NCBI GenBank assembly: GCA_964515335.1
Contig: CAZETS010000024.1
Location: 1-64,000 of the forward strand
DNA length: 64,000 nucleotides
Reading direction: 5' to 3'
Origin: TMED88 sp964515335
Lineage (GTDB): Bacteria; Myxococcota_A; UBA9160; UBA4427
Part shown: piece by piece, positions 8,241 to 17,838 of the stretch
How the letters are laid out: the number at the start of each line of letters is the position of its first letter
How positions within the stretch are numbered: the first letter of the stretch is position 1
The notes under the pieces: model-generated
Databases searched by the model: none
What the model saw: the letters and a program-made list of their open reading frames with translations, nothing else
What the model was told of the DNA's origin: nothing
Program-made: the position numbers and the translations under genes

Positions 8241-8693
8241 CTGATCGAGATCTTCGTGGATGGCGATGCCTGTCCGGTCAAGGACGAGACCTACGCGGTC
8301 GCCGCCCGCCACGGCGTGCCGGTCGCCCTGGTCGCGAACGCTCGCCAGACCGTGCCCCACGACCTCGGCGTCGAGATGGTCGTGGTCGAGCAGGGTCCGG
8401 ATGCGGCCGACGACTGGATCGTCGCCAACGTTCGGCCGGGCGACGTGGTGGTCACCGCCGACCTTCCGCTCGCGAGTCGTTGTCTCGAATTCGGGGCGCG
8501 TGCTCTCTCGCCGAGCGGGCGGGTCTTCACCGACGACTCCATCGGCGGACTGGTCGCGACGCGCAACCTCAAGGCCGACCTGCGCGGAGCGGGCGTGGTC
8601 TCCGGCGGCCCCCCGCCGCTTTCGGCCCGGGATCGCTCGCGCTTCCAGGCGAAGCTCGACGAGCTCGTCCGGCTGGGGCTGCGCGAGGCCTGA
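8241..8693 (+). CDS. yaiI: YaiI/YqxD family (UPF0178, DUF188) protein with probable CTG start
   Basis: PIN-like fold protein of unknown function. VDGDACPVK, the ITADIPLA-type VVTADLPLASR, the TD.SI block and SGGPPPLSARDRSRFQAKLDEL all match UPF0178. A conventional annotation would begin at GTG 8256, but that removes part of the first beta-strand (family N-terminus x-I-W-V-D-A-D-A-C-P). A strong Shine-Dalgarno GGGGAGG at 8226-8232 sits 8 nt before CTG 8241, which restores IEIFVDGDACP. I therefore prefer the CTG start (150 residues). No in-frame ATG exists upstream near this site. Family call is secure; the start is inferred. Confidence 0.85.
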   Translation: MIEIFVDGDACPVKDETYAVAARHGVPVALVANARQTVPHDLGVEMVVVEQGPDAADDWIVANVRPGDVVVTADLPLASRCLEFGARALSPSGRVFTDDSIGGLVATRNLKADLRGAGVVSGGPPPLSARDRSRFQAKLDELVRLGLREA

Positions 8694-8737
8694 GGGCCGG
8701 CCGGCGCGCGTCCGCCGGGCGGCCGCGCGCCGGGCCC

Positions 8738-9547
8738 TCAGTCGAGGTACATGCCCCCGTTCGCCGCGAAGACCTGACCCGTCGTGAAGCCCGAGAGCTT
8801 CGGATCGGCGATGCCGGCCACCGTCGCCGCCATCTGCTCGGGCTCGCACAGCCGGCCGACGAGCAGGCCGCGCTCCATCGCCGCGATGCCCTGCTCGGGC
8901 ACCTTGGCGAGCATCGGCGTTCTCACGGGGCCGGGCGCGACTGCGTTCGCGCGCACTCCGTAGCCCGCGAACTCGAGGGCCGTCGTCTTGGTCATCGACT
9001 CGATGGCCCCCTTGGCGGCCGTGTAGTCGATCTGGCCCACGTTGCCCGTGCGCGCACTCACCGACGAGAAGTTGACGATGAAGCGGTTTACGCCATCGCG
9101 CAGCGGCGCGTTGTCGTTCTGCTTGAAGAGCGGGTGCCAGTGCTGGGCGGCCGCCTCCCGCGTGAAAAGGAAGGTGCCGTGTACGTGCACCGCCATCACG
9201 AACTTGAAGTCGTCGAAGGACTTCTTGGAGATGCGGGCATCCCGCGTGACGCCGGCGACGTTCACCACTCCGTTGATGCAGCCGCTCGCCTCGAGGACCG
9301 TGGCGACCGCGCGCTGTACGTCGGCTTCCTCGCTTACGTTCGCGGCGACGATCAGGGGCTCGACGGAAGCGTCACCGCTGATCTCCGCACGCGCTTCCTC
9401 GAGGCGGCCGGCGTCGAGATCGACCATCGCGACCTGCGCGCCGTGCCGCGCGAGCACGGCCGCGACCGCCTGGCCGATGCCCTGGGCGCTGCCCGTCACG
9501 ATGTGGGTCTCGCCGAGGAACGCGCCTTCGCGCAGGACGGCATCCAT
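8738..9547 (-). CDS. Short-chain dehydrogenase/reductase (FabG-like)
   Basis: NAD(P)-dependent oxidoreductase, 269 residues. The start ATG at 9547 is preceded by AAGGAG at 7 nt; the frame is open 19 codons further without a better site. The cofactor loop is TGSAQGIG (residues 18-25), the NNAG equivalent is NVAG (96-99), and the catalytic set is Ser162, Tyr175 and Lys179 (YTAAK). 'NAVAPGPVRTPM' follows as usual. The GGMYLD C-terminus resembles classical SDRs. Sequence style (insert QHWHPLFKQNDNAPLRDG at about 135-152) suggests a dedicated catabolic dehydrogenase rather than fatty-acid synthesis FabG. It is convergent with the yaiI-like gene. Confidence 0.85.
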   Translation of the reverse strand: MDAVLREGAFLGETHIVTGSAQGIGQAVAAVLARHGAQVAMVDLDAGRLEEARAEISGDASVEPLIVAANVSEEADVQRAVATVLEASGCINGVVNVAGVTRDARISKKSFDDFKFVMAVHVHGTFLFTREAAAQHWHPLFKQNDNAPLRDGVNRFIVNFSSVSARTGNVGQIDYTAAKGAIESMTKTTALEFAGYGVRANAVAPGPVRTPMLAKVPEQGIAAMERGLLVGRLCEPEQMAATVAGIADPKLSGFTTGQVFAANGGMYLD

Positions 9548-9638
9548 GTAGGGTCTCCTTGGTTGGGGGGCGGGAGTGTCGCGGGTGAGACCCGCCCCGG
9601 TCAAGCGGCGGGGCCCGGGCGGCCGCGGGTCGCCGGAT

Positions 9639-10472
9639 TCAGTGGAACGCCGCGTGGGCCGTGCTGGCCAGCAGCCAGGTCGATTCGAGGCCCGCCTCGC
9701 GAAGCGGCATGGCGGCCTGGTAGCGGGGGTCGGCCAGCATGCCGATGAAGTGGGCGCGCGAGGGATACTCGACCGCGACGAACTCGTTCCACGGCTCGTC
9801 CGCGTCGGCGGCCAGTGGCCGGAGCGTTCGCGTCCTGTAGCGGATGCGGCCGCCGAGCCGGGCGATCAGCGGGACGGCCGCGCGTCCGTAGGCCGCGTAG
9901 GCGGCCTCGCCCGACGGCGCGGCGGCTTCGCCTGCTCGATTCGCTGGCCGGTAGCGCAGGAAATTCAGCATCACGACGCGGCCGTCGCGCTCGGCCGCGA
10001 GCAGGGCGGCGAGCTGCTCGGCATCCGGGTCGTTGGCGCTGCCCGTCGGCATCTCGCCCAGGCCGGCCGGCGCGGCGTCCCGAGTCGGCTCGGGGGCTCC
10101 GCCGCGCAGCCGCCAGGCGGCGAAGGCGCAGCGCACGGCGAAGCGTTGCCAGCCGGGCCACGGTCGACCGGCGAACGTCGCCAGCTCGCTCACGAAGGTC
10201 TCGGGCTGCCACTCGTTTCGCAGGGCGAGGGCGCGCGCGCAGGCCTCGCCGGTCGGAAGCTCGCTGATGATCACCTCTTCGAAGCGCTCGGCGCCCCGGC
10301 CGGCGATCTGCTGGTCGATCGTACTGCCCCACACGACGCGGCCGCCGACGCGACCCGCGACGTCCCGCATCAGCGTGGGAAAGGCGAGCCGGGCCTCGTG
10401 GCTCGGGCAACGCACCAGGTCGACGAGGGCAACGGGCCCGACTGCGGGCAGCACGGAGAAGGCATCCTGCAT
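9639..10472 (-). CDS. DUF1330-type protein with two ferredoxin-like halves
   Basis: 277 residues from ATG 10472; upstream codons in the same frame look non-coding. The C-terminal half (about 165-277) shows VVMLNFLRYRP, AYAAYGRAAVPLIARLGGRI and NEFVAVEYPSRAHFIGMLADPRYQAAMPLREAGL, characteristic of DUF1330 dimeric alpha-beta barrels. The N-terminal half (1-100) repeats the theme (VALVDLVRCPSHEARLAFPTLMRDVAGRVGGRVVW ... EEVIISELPTGEAC). The protein therefore looks like a fused pseudo-dimer. These domains are often small-molecule binding; no activity is established. It lies divergent from the TetR gene at 10669, which could regulate it. Confidence 0.6.
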   Translation of the reverse strand: MQDAFSVLPAVGPVALVDLVRCPSHEARLAFPTLMRDVAGRVGGRVVWGSTIDQQIAGRGAERFEEVIISELPTGEACARALALRNEWQPETFVSELATFAGRPWPGWQRFAVRCAFAAWRLRGGAPEPTRDAAPAGLGEMPTGSANDPDAEQLAALLAAERDGRVVMLNFLRYRPANRAGEAAAPSGEAAYAAYGRAAVPLIARLGGRIRYRTRTLRPLAADADEPWNEFVAVEYPSRAHFIGMLADPRYQAAMPLREAGLESTWLLASTAHAAFH

Positions 10473-10668
10473 TGCGCGACCCAGGCTATCACGGCAGCCG
10501 GCGGCGTCAGCCGCGATTGGGATCCGACTCGACCGATCGGCGCGTCCGACGATCCTCGTGCCGCCCGGGGGGGCGCGGCGACCTCCGCGGTTGCCCGAAC
10601 CGCCCGCTTCCTCGATGCTCTTGCCGGGTCGCAGCGAGCCCGCATCGCCGGAACGGAGCCCGACACGC

Positions 10669-11271
10669 ATGGCAGTTGAGCAGCTGAGCGGCAAGGCGGC
10701 CACCCAGGAGCGGATCCTGGTGGCGGCGATGGAGCTCTTCCTGACGAAGGGCTACGAGCAGACCACTGTGGCCGAGGTGGCCGACCTCGGCGGCGTGAGC
10801 CGCGCGACGGTCTTCTGGCACTTCAGCGACAAGGCCAGCCTGTTTCGCGAGGCCTTCAACCGGCTCGTCGAGCCGTTCCGCGAGTCGCTCGAGCGCAGCT
10901 TCGACGAGCTCGAGCCCGAGAAGCAGCTGCAAGAGCAGCTCGCGACGTATCGCGCCTACACGTCGCAGCACCGCGAGGCCGTCGAGGCGTTCATCCGCTG
11001 GGCCATGGAAGCGCCGGCGTTCCGGGAATGGCTGATCACCACGCTGCTCGACCTGCACCAGCGCTTCACCGGCGCGCTGACCGAGATCATCGCGGAGATC
11101 GTGCCGCCCGATCAGGACTCGGAGGCCATCGCGACCGGCCTGGTGGTGCTGCTCGACGGCGACTACTTCCTCTCGTGGTTCGACACCTCGGCGCGTCGAT
11201 CCGAGGAGCGCAGCCGCGCGGTCGACGCCTACCTGGCCATGATTCCCCGGCGCGTCAAGGCGAAAACCTGA
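10669..11271 (+). CDS. TetR/AcrR family transcriptional regulator
   Basis: 200 residues, start ATG 10669. The N-terminal HTH (about 13-60: TQERILVAAMELF, VAEVADLGGVSRATVFWHFSDKASLFREAF) is a canonical TetR DNA-binding domain. The C-terminal ligand domain is all-helical and unassigned. The frame remains open far upstream, but that part has no regulator similarity. Divergent from the DUF1330-like gene (196 bp) and convergent with the large acyl-CoA dehydrogenase, it may control either. The 17-bp palindrome at 13140 upstream of the dehydrogenase is a possible target. Confidence 0.9.
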   Translation: MAVEQLSGKAATQERILVAAMELFLTKGYEQTTVAEVADLGGVSRATVFWHFSDKASLFREAFNRLVEPFRESLERSFDELEPEKQLQEQLATYRAYTSQHREAVEAFIRWAMEAPAFREWLITTLLDLHQRFTGALTEIIAEIVPPDQDSEAIATGLVVLLDGDYFLSWFDTSARRSEERSRAVDAYLAMIPRRVKAKT

Positions 11272-11280
11272 AAGAGCGGG

Positions 11281-11305
11281 CCCGCTTCCGTTCGCCGGAA
11301 GCGGG
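11281..11305. terminator. GC-rich hairpin between convergent tetR and acyl-CoA dehydrogenase genes
   Basis: CCCGCTTCC (11281-11289) pairs exactly with GGAAGCGGG (11297-11305) around a 7-nt loop. It sits in the 57-bp space between two converging genes, where a bidirectional terminator is expected. There is no clear T-run on either strand, so efficiency is uncertain. Confidence 0.5.
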
Positions 11306-11328
11306 GCATCCGCGGCGACGGCTCCGGG

Positions 11329-13062
11329 CTACTCGTTCAGCGCGATGATCGCCGAGCAGCGGTCGAGGCGGTCCGACGATCCCTCCTTGATGCGCCGGCA
11401 GCGGCTTTCGAGGTCGACCATGCGGCGGTTGATCCACGACGCGGCGAGGTCGAGGCGGCGCTCGTCGGCGCGCGCCTGGCTCAGCAGCTCGGCGCCGACG
11501 ATCACGCTGCTCACGACCTCGGCGAGGCTCTCGGCCGCCATCAGCGCGTAGCCCATGTCGGCCATCAGCGCGCTCGAGGCGTCGAGGATGAGCTGCATGC
11601 CTTCGAGCACCTTGTCGGCGAAGGGGCGTAGATCCGGGTCGTCGAAGCCCTTGAGCTCGGCTTCGAGGTTCTCGAAGACGATCGAGAGGGCGCCCTTGCC
11701 GATCTCCTTCAGCGCGAAGGACACCTGGATCTCCGAGGTGCCCTCGTAGATGGTGGTGATGATGGCGTCGGCGTGCAGCTTGCCCACCTCGGACTCGGCC
11801 ATGAAGCCGAGGCCCCCGTGCACCTGGATGGCGTCGCGGGTGATCGAATCCGCCGCTTCGGTGGCCATGTACTTCGACAGCGGTGTCAGCAGGCGGATGC
11901 GGGTCTCGTTGCGCTCGCGTTCGCGCTCCATGTCGGCGCGGTCGGTGTCGGAGAGCCCGGGCGCGCCGCGCTCGAAGGCCCGGTCGATGGCCCGGTTGCG
12001 GTCGATCAGCATGCAGGCCCGGTAGAGCAGGGCGCGGCCGCCTTCGAGGGCCAGCGTCATGCGCGCGAGCTTGTCCTTCATGAGCGGCTGGTCGGCGATC
12101 GGCACGCCGAACTGCACGCGCTCGCGCGCGTAGGCGATGGCGGTCGAGAGCGCTGCCTCGCCGATCCCGATGCCCTGGGCGGCGACGCCGAGACGCGCGT
12201 TGTTCATCAGGCTGAGCATCGCCTTGAAGCCCTCGCCCTGCTTGCCGATCCGGTAGCCCTCGGCCTCTTCGAAGCGGACGGCCGCCGTGGGCGAGCCGTG
12301 GATGCCGAGCTTCTCTTCGAGGCGCGTGACCTCGACGGGGTTGCGCGTGCCGTCGGGCAGGGTCCTGGGAACGATGTAGAGCGAGAGGCCGCGCGTCGTG
12401 CCCTTCGACTGCTCGAAGGTTTCGTCGTCGCGGGCGAGCACGAGGTGGATCTCGGATCCGCCGTTGGTGATGAAGATCTTGCCGCCGGTCACGAAGCAGC
12501 GCCCGTCGTCGCGCTCGACGGCTCGCGTGGTGATCTGTCCGAGGTCCGAGCCGGCCTGGGGCTCGGTGAGGTCCATCGCGCCCATCAGCTCGCCGGACGC
12601 CATGCGGGGCAGGTATCGCTGCTTGAGCTCCTCGGAGGCGAACTCCTGGATGTCATCGGCGACGCCCGCCTGCAGGCCGATCATCGTCATCAGGCCCGCG
12701 TCGGCCCGCGCGATCATCTGAAGCAGCAGGTTTGCGACGAAGGCCGGCAGGTCGAAGCCGCCGTACTCCTCGCGCACCCCGAAGCTGATGAGTCCGGCCT
12801 CGCGGATGCGCTCGTAGGCGTCGGTGATGTGCTTGGGCGGAACGACGGCGCCGTCGACGAGTTTCGCCTCCTCGGCCCAGCCGGGACGCGTCGTCTCCTC
12901 GATCTCGGCGCAGAGCTGCGCGGCCGTCTCGACGACGGAGAAGAGCGCTTCGCTCTCGGATTCCGGATCGCAGTCGGCGCCCTTCGACCACTCGAAGTAC
13001 GAGTCCCAGTCGACCAGGTGCTCGAAGTACAACCGGACGGCATCACCGAGATAGGCGCTCAT
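11329..13062 (-). CDS. Acyl-CoA dehydrogenase, long form with C-terminal extension (DmdC/FadE5-like)
   Basis: FAD-dependent alpha,beta-dehydrogenation of an acyl-CoA. 577 residues, about 190 longer than classical ACADs, as in the FadE5/DmdC-type group. Start ATG 13062 follows GGAGGA. The middle domain has the AMDLTEPQAGSDLG substrate/FAD block. The C-terminal domain shows RVQFGVPIADQPLMKDKLARM, IQVHGGLGFM and the catalytic IYEGTSEIQ with Glu440. The final ~130 residues form the extra helical ACAD C-domain. It is monocistronic, convergent with tetR, with a perfect palindrome 78 bp before its start that is a likely operator. Chain length specificity is not readable. Confidence 0.92.
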   Translation of the reverse strand: MSAYLGDAVRLYFEHLVDWDSYFEWSKGADCDPESESEALFSVVETAAQLCAEIEETTRPGWAEEAKLVDGAVVPPKHITDAYERIREAGLISFGVREEYGGFDLPAFVANLLLQMIARADAGLMTMIGLQAGVADDIQEFASEELKQRYLPRMASGELMGAMDLTEPQAGSDLGQITTRAVERDDGRCFVTGGKIFITNGGSEIHLVLARDDETFEQSKGTTRGLSLYIVPRTLPDGTRNPVEVTRLEEKLGIHGSPTAAVRFEEAEGYRIGKQGEGFKAMLSLMNNARLGVAAQGIGIGEAALSTAIAYARERVQFGVPIADQPLMKDKLARMTLALEGGRALLYRACMLIDRNRAIDRAFERGAPGLSDTDRADMERERERNETRIRLLTPLSKYMATEAADSITRDAIQVHGGLGFMAESEVGKLHADAIITTIYEGTSEIQVSFALKEIGKGALSIVFENLEAELKGFDDPDLRPFADKVLEGMQLILDASSALMADMGYALMAAESLAEVVSSVIVGAELLSQARADERRLDLAASWINRRMVDLESRCRRIKEGSSDRLDRCSAIIALNE

Positions 13063-13139
13063 GGCACGCATCCTCCACGGGCACGACGCCACGGATGGCT
13101 GGCGATTGGCAGGAGCCCTCTCCCGCCTCGTGCCCGTTC

Positions 13140-13156
13140 ACGTATCGGAGATACGT
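13140..13156. promoter_or_regulatory. 17-bp perfect interrupted palindrome, likely operator of acyl-CoA dehydrogenase
   Basis: ACGTATC-GGA-GATACGT, two exact 7-bp arms around 3 nt, 78 bp upstream of the dehydrogenase ATG on the minus strand. A weak -10-like TACGAT lies just on its promoter-distal side. The symmetry and size fit a dimeric TetR- or GntR-class repressor site. Confidence 0.55.
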
Positions 13157-13304
13157 CCCAATCGTATGACGGCTACGGCAGACTTCGAGTCATCTCGAAC
13201 GCACAGCCGATTCCGATGGGGGGCGATGTCTCGCATGCGACACGATGTCGCGCCGGGAGCGGGCGCCCACGCCGCGAGGCGGCCCGTGGCGTCTGCAGCC
13301 CGGC

Positions 13305-13688
13305 TCAGCGGCTGCCGATCGCTTCGAGGAGCGGCGGTCCCAGCACGCCCAGGCCGATCAGGGCGGCGGCGACCGCGGCGATCAGCACGCCGCCGGCAGC
13401 GACGTCCTTGGCCTGCTCGATCAGCGGATGGGCGTCGGGGGAGGTCGCATCGGCGAGGCGCTCGAGCGCCGTGTTCGCCGCCTCGGCGACCCATACGATC
13501 GCGATCGCCACGATCAGCCAGCGCCAGCCCGCCGCCCCGACGCCGAGGCCCGCGGCCACGCCCACGACGAGCAGCGTCGCCGCGAGGTGGATGCGCGCGT
13601 TCGGCTCGCCCCGGACCAGCGTCACGATTCCGCGAAACGCGTATCGGAAGCTCCGGGCTCGCGCCGCCGCGCTGAAGCGATCGTTCAT
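13305..13688 (-). CDS. dgkA: Diacylglycerol/undecaprenol kinase (DgkA family)
   Basis: 127-residue integral membrane kinase that phosphorylates diacylglycerol or undecaprenol with ATP. It has the N-terminal SFRYAFRGIVTLVRGEPNARIHLAAT, two to three TM helices, the acidic catalytic EAANTALERLAD and the C-terminal HPLIEQAKDVAAGGVLI signature (Mg-ATP binding AKD.AAG). Sequence spacing is closer to the Gram-positive undecaprenol kinase type than to E. coli DgkA. Start ATG 13688 has a GGGGGC-type ribosome site. It would recycle lipid carriers for envelope synthesis. Confidence 0.88.
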   Translation of the reverse strand: MNDRFSAAARARSFRYAFRGIVTLVRGEPNARIHLAATLLVVGVAAGLGVGAAGWRWLIVAIAIVWVAEAANTALERLADATSPDAHPLIEQAKDVAAGGVLIAAVAAALIGLGVLGPPLLEAIGSR

Positions 13689-13838
13689 CACGCCCCCGCC
13701 TGCGTGGACTGCCGTCCCGCGCCGCGTCCCGCCGCAACGGGTCGGCTTCGCTGGTCCGTCGCGCCGGTTACACGTTGCCGGCTCGCACGATACCACGCCC
13801 CGGCTCGCTCGAGCGGTGCGCGAGCTGGTGCGTTGCGC

Positions 13839-15335
13839 TCAGAAGTGGCGTTCGCCGTCTCCGTAGGGCGGATCGGTGTAGAGCGGATCGATTCGGGCCG
13901 GGGGAGCGGGGGGCGCCTTCGCGGCGGGCTCGCCGGCCGGCTCCACGTCCGGCCGACCGCTCGTGCGCGGAGCGGACGCCGTGGACACCAGCGGCCGCTT
14001 CGTTGCGCCGGAGGGCTCCGCGTTCGCAGGTCCGGCCGCGGGCGGCATGCGCTCGGCCAGGGGCCCCTTCGCACCCGGCGTCGACACGGCGAGCGTCTCG
14101 AGCGGGAGGGGAAGCTGTTGTTGGCGCGGGCGCACCCGGTTCAGAGCGTTCAGTCTCTGTTGCACGGACTGCGGCGCGTTCGCCGGATCGCTGCTCGTCG
14201 CGGCTCTTTCGCGTCGCTCGGCGGCCGCTCTGCTCTCGGCGCCACCGGAGCCCGACAGCACCGTGGAGGCGAAGAATCCCGCGACCGCCAGCACGCCGAG
14301 CACGATTGCCGCGGCGAGCCAGCGAAGCCCGCCGCTCGGCGCGGCTTCGCCGCCCTCGTCCGCGTGCCAGTGGTCGTCTTGCGCGGCTTCGTGGCACGGC
14401 CCGTCGTCGAACGACTGCCCGGCCACCGCCTGCTCGGGCAGCTCGGCGGTGGGGCGCTCGTCGGCTTCGACGGACGTCGGGCCGAAGAAGGCATCGAGCC
14501 CGTTCGCGGCGGTGGGGATCGAAGCGGCCGCCCTCGAGTCGGCTGCGTTCGTCGCCTCGCCGCACAGCTCCTCGACCAGCTCCGCGTCGATCCACCCCAG
14601 GCCCCGCTCGGCGGCAACCTCGAGCACCTGCTCGCAGAGCGAGCTGACCGACCGTGGCACGCCGCCCGTGTAGCGGTGGATGGCGAGCGCGGCCTCGCCG
14701 CTGAACAGCTCGCCCCCCGCCCAGCCCGCGCGTTTCAGGTGCTTGACGATGTACGAGCGCACACCGGCGACGGGGATCGGCGCGAACTCGAGCTGCAGCG
14801 TGTTGAGCGTGTCGAGCCACCAGAGCAGCGGGCAGTCGTGCTGCTGCTCGGCGTGCTCGAGGTTCGCGAGCAGCACGCAGTGGACCAGCTGCTCGTCGTC
14901 GTCGGTCCGGTAGGCGAGCAGGATGTCGAGGTGCTCGAGCGACTCGCGATCGATCCGTTCGGCTGCGTCGATCACCACGACGAGCCGCAGCCCCTCGCTT
15001 CGCCGGGCGAGCAGCGTCTGGCGCGAGAGCACGCCGTCCTCGAGGTCGAGCTGCCGGACGATCGCGCCGCGCAGCGCGTGCCACGGGTGCGCGGGATCGA
15101 ACAGCACGACGGTCCGCGCCCGCTCGTCGAGCAGCCTGGGCAGCGCCCGGGCGAGGCTCGTCTTGCCGAGCCCGGACCTGCCGTTCACACAGATGCGCGG
15201 CGCGTCCTCGTCGAGGCCGGCCTGGATCTGCTCGAAGGCGTCACGCAGTGCCTTCGTGCCGAGCACGACGGGGGTCTTCGACTCCGACTCGAAGGGGGCG
15301 TGCTCGAGCTGGAAGAACTTGAGATACGCGGACAT
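13839..15335 (-). CDS. ExeA/GspA-like AAA ATPase with transmembrane anchor
   Basis: 498 residues. The opening MSAYLKFFQLEHAPFE is the typical GspA/ExeA start (MY..FFGL...PF). The Walker A loop is GRSGLGKTS (52-60) and Walker B is LVVVIDAAERI (about 117-127). A C-terminal AAA lid follows (RYTGGVPRSVSSLCEQVLEVA). A single TM helix (about 336-356) separates the cytoplasmic ATPase from a Pro/Ala-rich tail of about 140 residues. GspA/ExeA ATPases help insert secretin rings through peptidoglycan; similar proteins occur as stand-alone envelope ATPases. No secretin genes are nearby, so a type II secretion role is not shown. It is divergent from the MoxR operon. Confidence 0.75.
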   Translation of the reverse strand: MSAYLKFFQLEHAPFESESKTPVVLGTKALRDAFEQIQAGLDEDAPRICVNGRSGLGKTSLARALPRLLDERARTVVLFDPAHPWHALRGAIVRQLDLEDGVLSRQTLLARRSEGLRLVVVIDAAERIDRESLEHLDILLAYRTDDDEQLVHCVLLANLEHAEQQHDCPLLWWLDTLNTLQLEFAPIPVAGVRSYIVKHLKRAGWAGGELFSGEAALAIHRYTGGVPRSVSSLCEQVLEVAAERGLGWIDAELVEELCGEATNAADSRAAASIPTAANGLDAFFGPTSVEADERPTAELPEQAVAGQSFDDGPCHEAAQDDHWHADEGGEAAPSGGLRWLAAAIVLGVLAVAGFFASTVLSGSGGAESRAAAERRERAATSSDPANAPQSVQQRLNALNRVRPRQQQLPLPLETLAVSTPGAKGPLAERMPPAAGPANAEPSGATKRPLVSTASAPRTSGRPDVEPAGEPAAKAPPAPPARIDPLYTDPPYGDGERHF

Positions 15336-15556
15336 GGGGCCTCCGACTCAACGATCGGCCTTCCGTGCCGCCTCGCTTGAGCTTTGGTTGGCCCGTGGGC
15401 GGGTTCCGCCGGGAGCGGAATCCGTCCTCTCCGGTGGGCGGCTCAGGTCGCTCGGGTCGCGATCCGAAATGGGCAGTCGGCGTCGACGCCCGCGACGGGC
15501 CGGCGGCGTCTATGCTGCCCGGTGGCCGGGGCGGCTCGGCGCAGGGAGGGGCCAGC

Positions 15557-16491
<935 letters not shown>

Positions 16492-16495
<4 letters not shown>

Positions 16496-17838
16496 GCGCC
16501 GCGCGGCCGAACGTGTCGCGACCGCTCGTGCCGCGCCTGAACTGGGCGCGCCTCAACCACGTGCTGATTCCCTCCACCAAGGAGGGGCGCGACCGCTTCC
16601 GCAACGGCCGCCTGGCGCGTCTCGTCGTGGGGCCGCTGGCGCGGACCTGGCTGTCACTCACCGACGAGGGGCGCGGGCTGCTGGCGCTGTCGATGGCGGC
16701 GAGCCTGATCGGCCTCGACGTGGCGCACGGTCAGAACCATTTGCTGTGGGCGCTCTGCTTCTCGTTGCTGACGGCATCGGTGGCGGCGCGCCCGCTGCTC
16801 GGCCTGGGCGGGGTGCGGGTCGACGTCGAGGGGCCGGGAAGGGTGGCGGTGGGCGCCGACGCGCGCTTCCGCATCCGCGTCGCGAACGAGAGTGAACGGG
16901 TGCACACGGGGCTGCGCGTGCAGCTTCCCTTCCTGCCGTGGGACGGCTCGTGGGTGGGTGCCGAGCGGCGGATCGCAGCGCTTCCCGCGCATGGCCGGGT
17001 CACCGCCCAGGCCACCGCCCGCTTCGTGGAGCGCGGACACCATCACCTCGACCCGTTCGGTGTGGGTGCGTTGGTGCCGCTGGGGCTTGCCACCGGGCCC
17101 GTGCGCGAGAGCCGCGGCACGCGCTTCGTCGTGGTGCCGCGCATCCTGCCGGTGGAGCGGCTCGAGTGGCCCGACGCTCCCCGCCATCAGCGCGGCGGGG
17201 TCGCGTTGGCGTCGCGCACCGGCGAGTCGAGCGAGCTGGCGGGTCTGCGCGAGTGGCGCGACGGCGATCGCCTGCGCGACCTGCACGCGCGCAGCTGGGC
17301 GAGGCTTGGCGAGCCGGTGGTGCGCGAGTACCAGCAGGAGTACTTCAGCCGGGTCGCCGTGTGGCTCGATCGCGATGCGGAAGGCGTGGCCGAGGAGAGG
17401 TTCGAGCGGGCGGTGTCGCTGGCGGCGGGCATCGTCGAGCACCTGATGCACAGCGAGGCGCTGATCGACCTGTGGACCGGCGCCGACGCGGCGCCCCCCA
17501 TCACGCTGGGCCGCAGCCTTGGTGGTCTCGACCAGGCGCTGGACGCCCTCGCCGATGTGAGAAGCGAGGGCGGCTTCGACGGTGACGCGACCTTCGCGGG
17601 CCTCACTCCGCTCGTCGATCGCCTGACGGCGGTGATCGCGGTGACGACGCACTGGGACGAGAGTCGGCGGGCGCTGCTCGACCGCCTCGAGGGTGCCGGC
17701 ACCGGCGTGCGCGTCATCGTGGTGGGGCAGGACGACGCGGGCCCGGCGCCGGCCGCGCTCGGCGATCGCCGGCTCCGGCTCGTGTCGATGCGGGAGCTCG
17801 CGGCCGCCGAGCACTCGGGAGCGGGGCTCTCGCTGTGA
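16492..17838 (+). CDS. DUF58 domain membrane protein
   Basis: 448 residues if the TTG at 16492 (overlapping the MoxR stop as TTGA) is used; a GTG at 16513 is the alternative. Two TM helices lie at about 65-105 (GLLALSMAASLIGLDV, LLWALCFSLLTASVAA). A beta-rich immunoglobulin-like part follows, then the DUF58 signature ELAGLREWRDGDRLRDLHARSWARLGEPVVREYQQEY, ending in a VWA-like C-terminal region. It is the standard partner of MoxR. In this operon the membrane anchor would place the VWA-like domain in the cytoplasm for MoxR action (inference). Confidence 0.88.

Noticed and set aside
10033..10668. An upstream extension of the TetR frame
   Set aside because: It is antisense to the DUF1330-type gene and unlike any regulator; the HTH begins normally after ATG 10669.
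13839..15335. A type II secretion locus suggested by the ExeA/GspA-like ATPase
   Set aside because: No secretin, pseudopilin or GspE gene occurs in the window.
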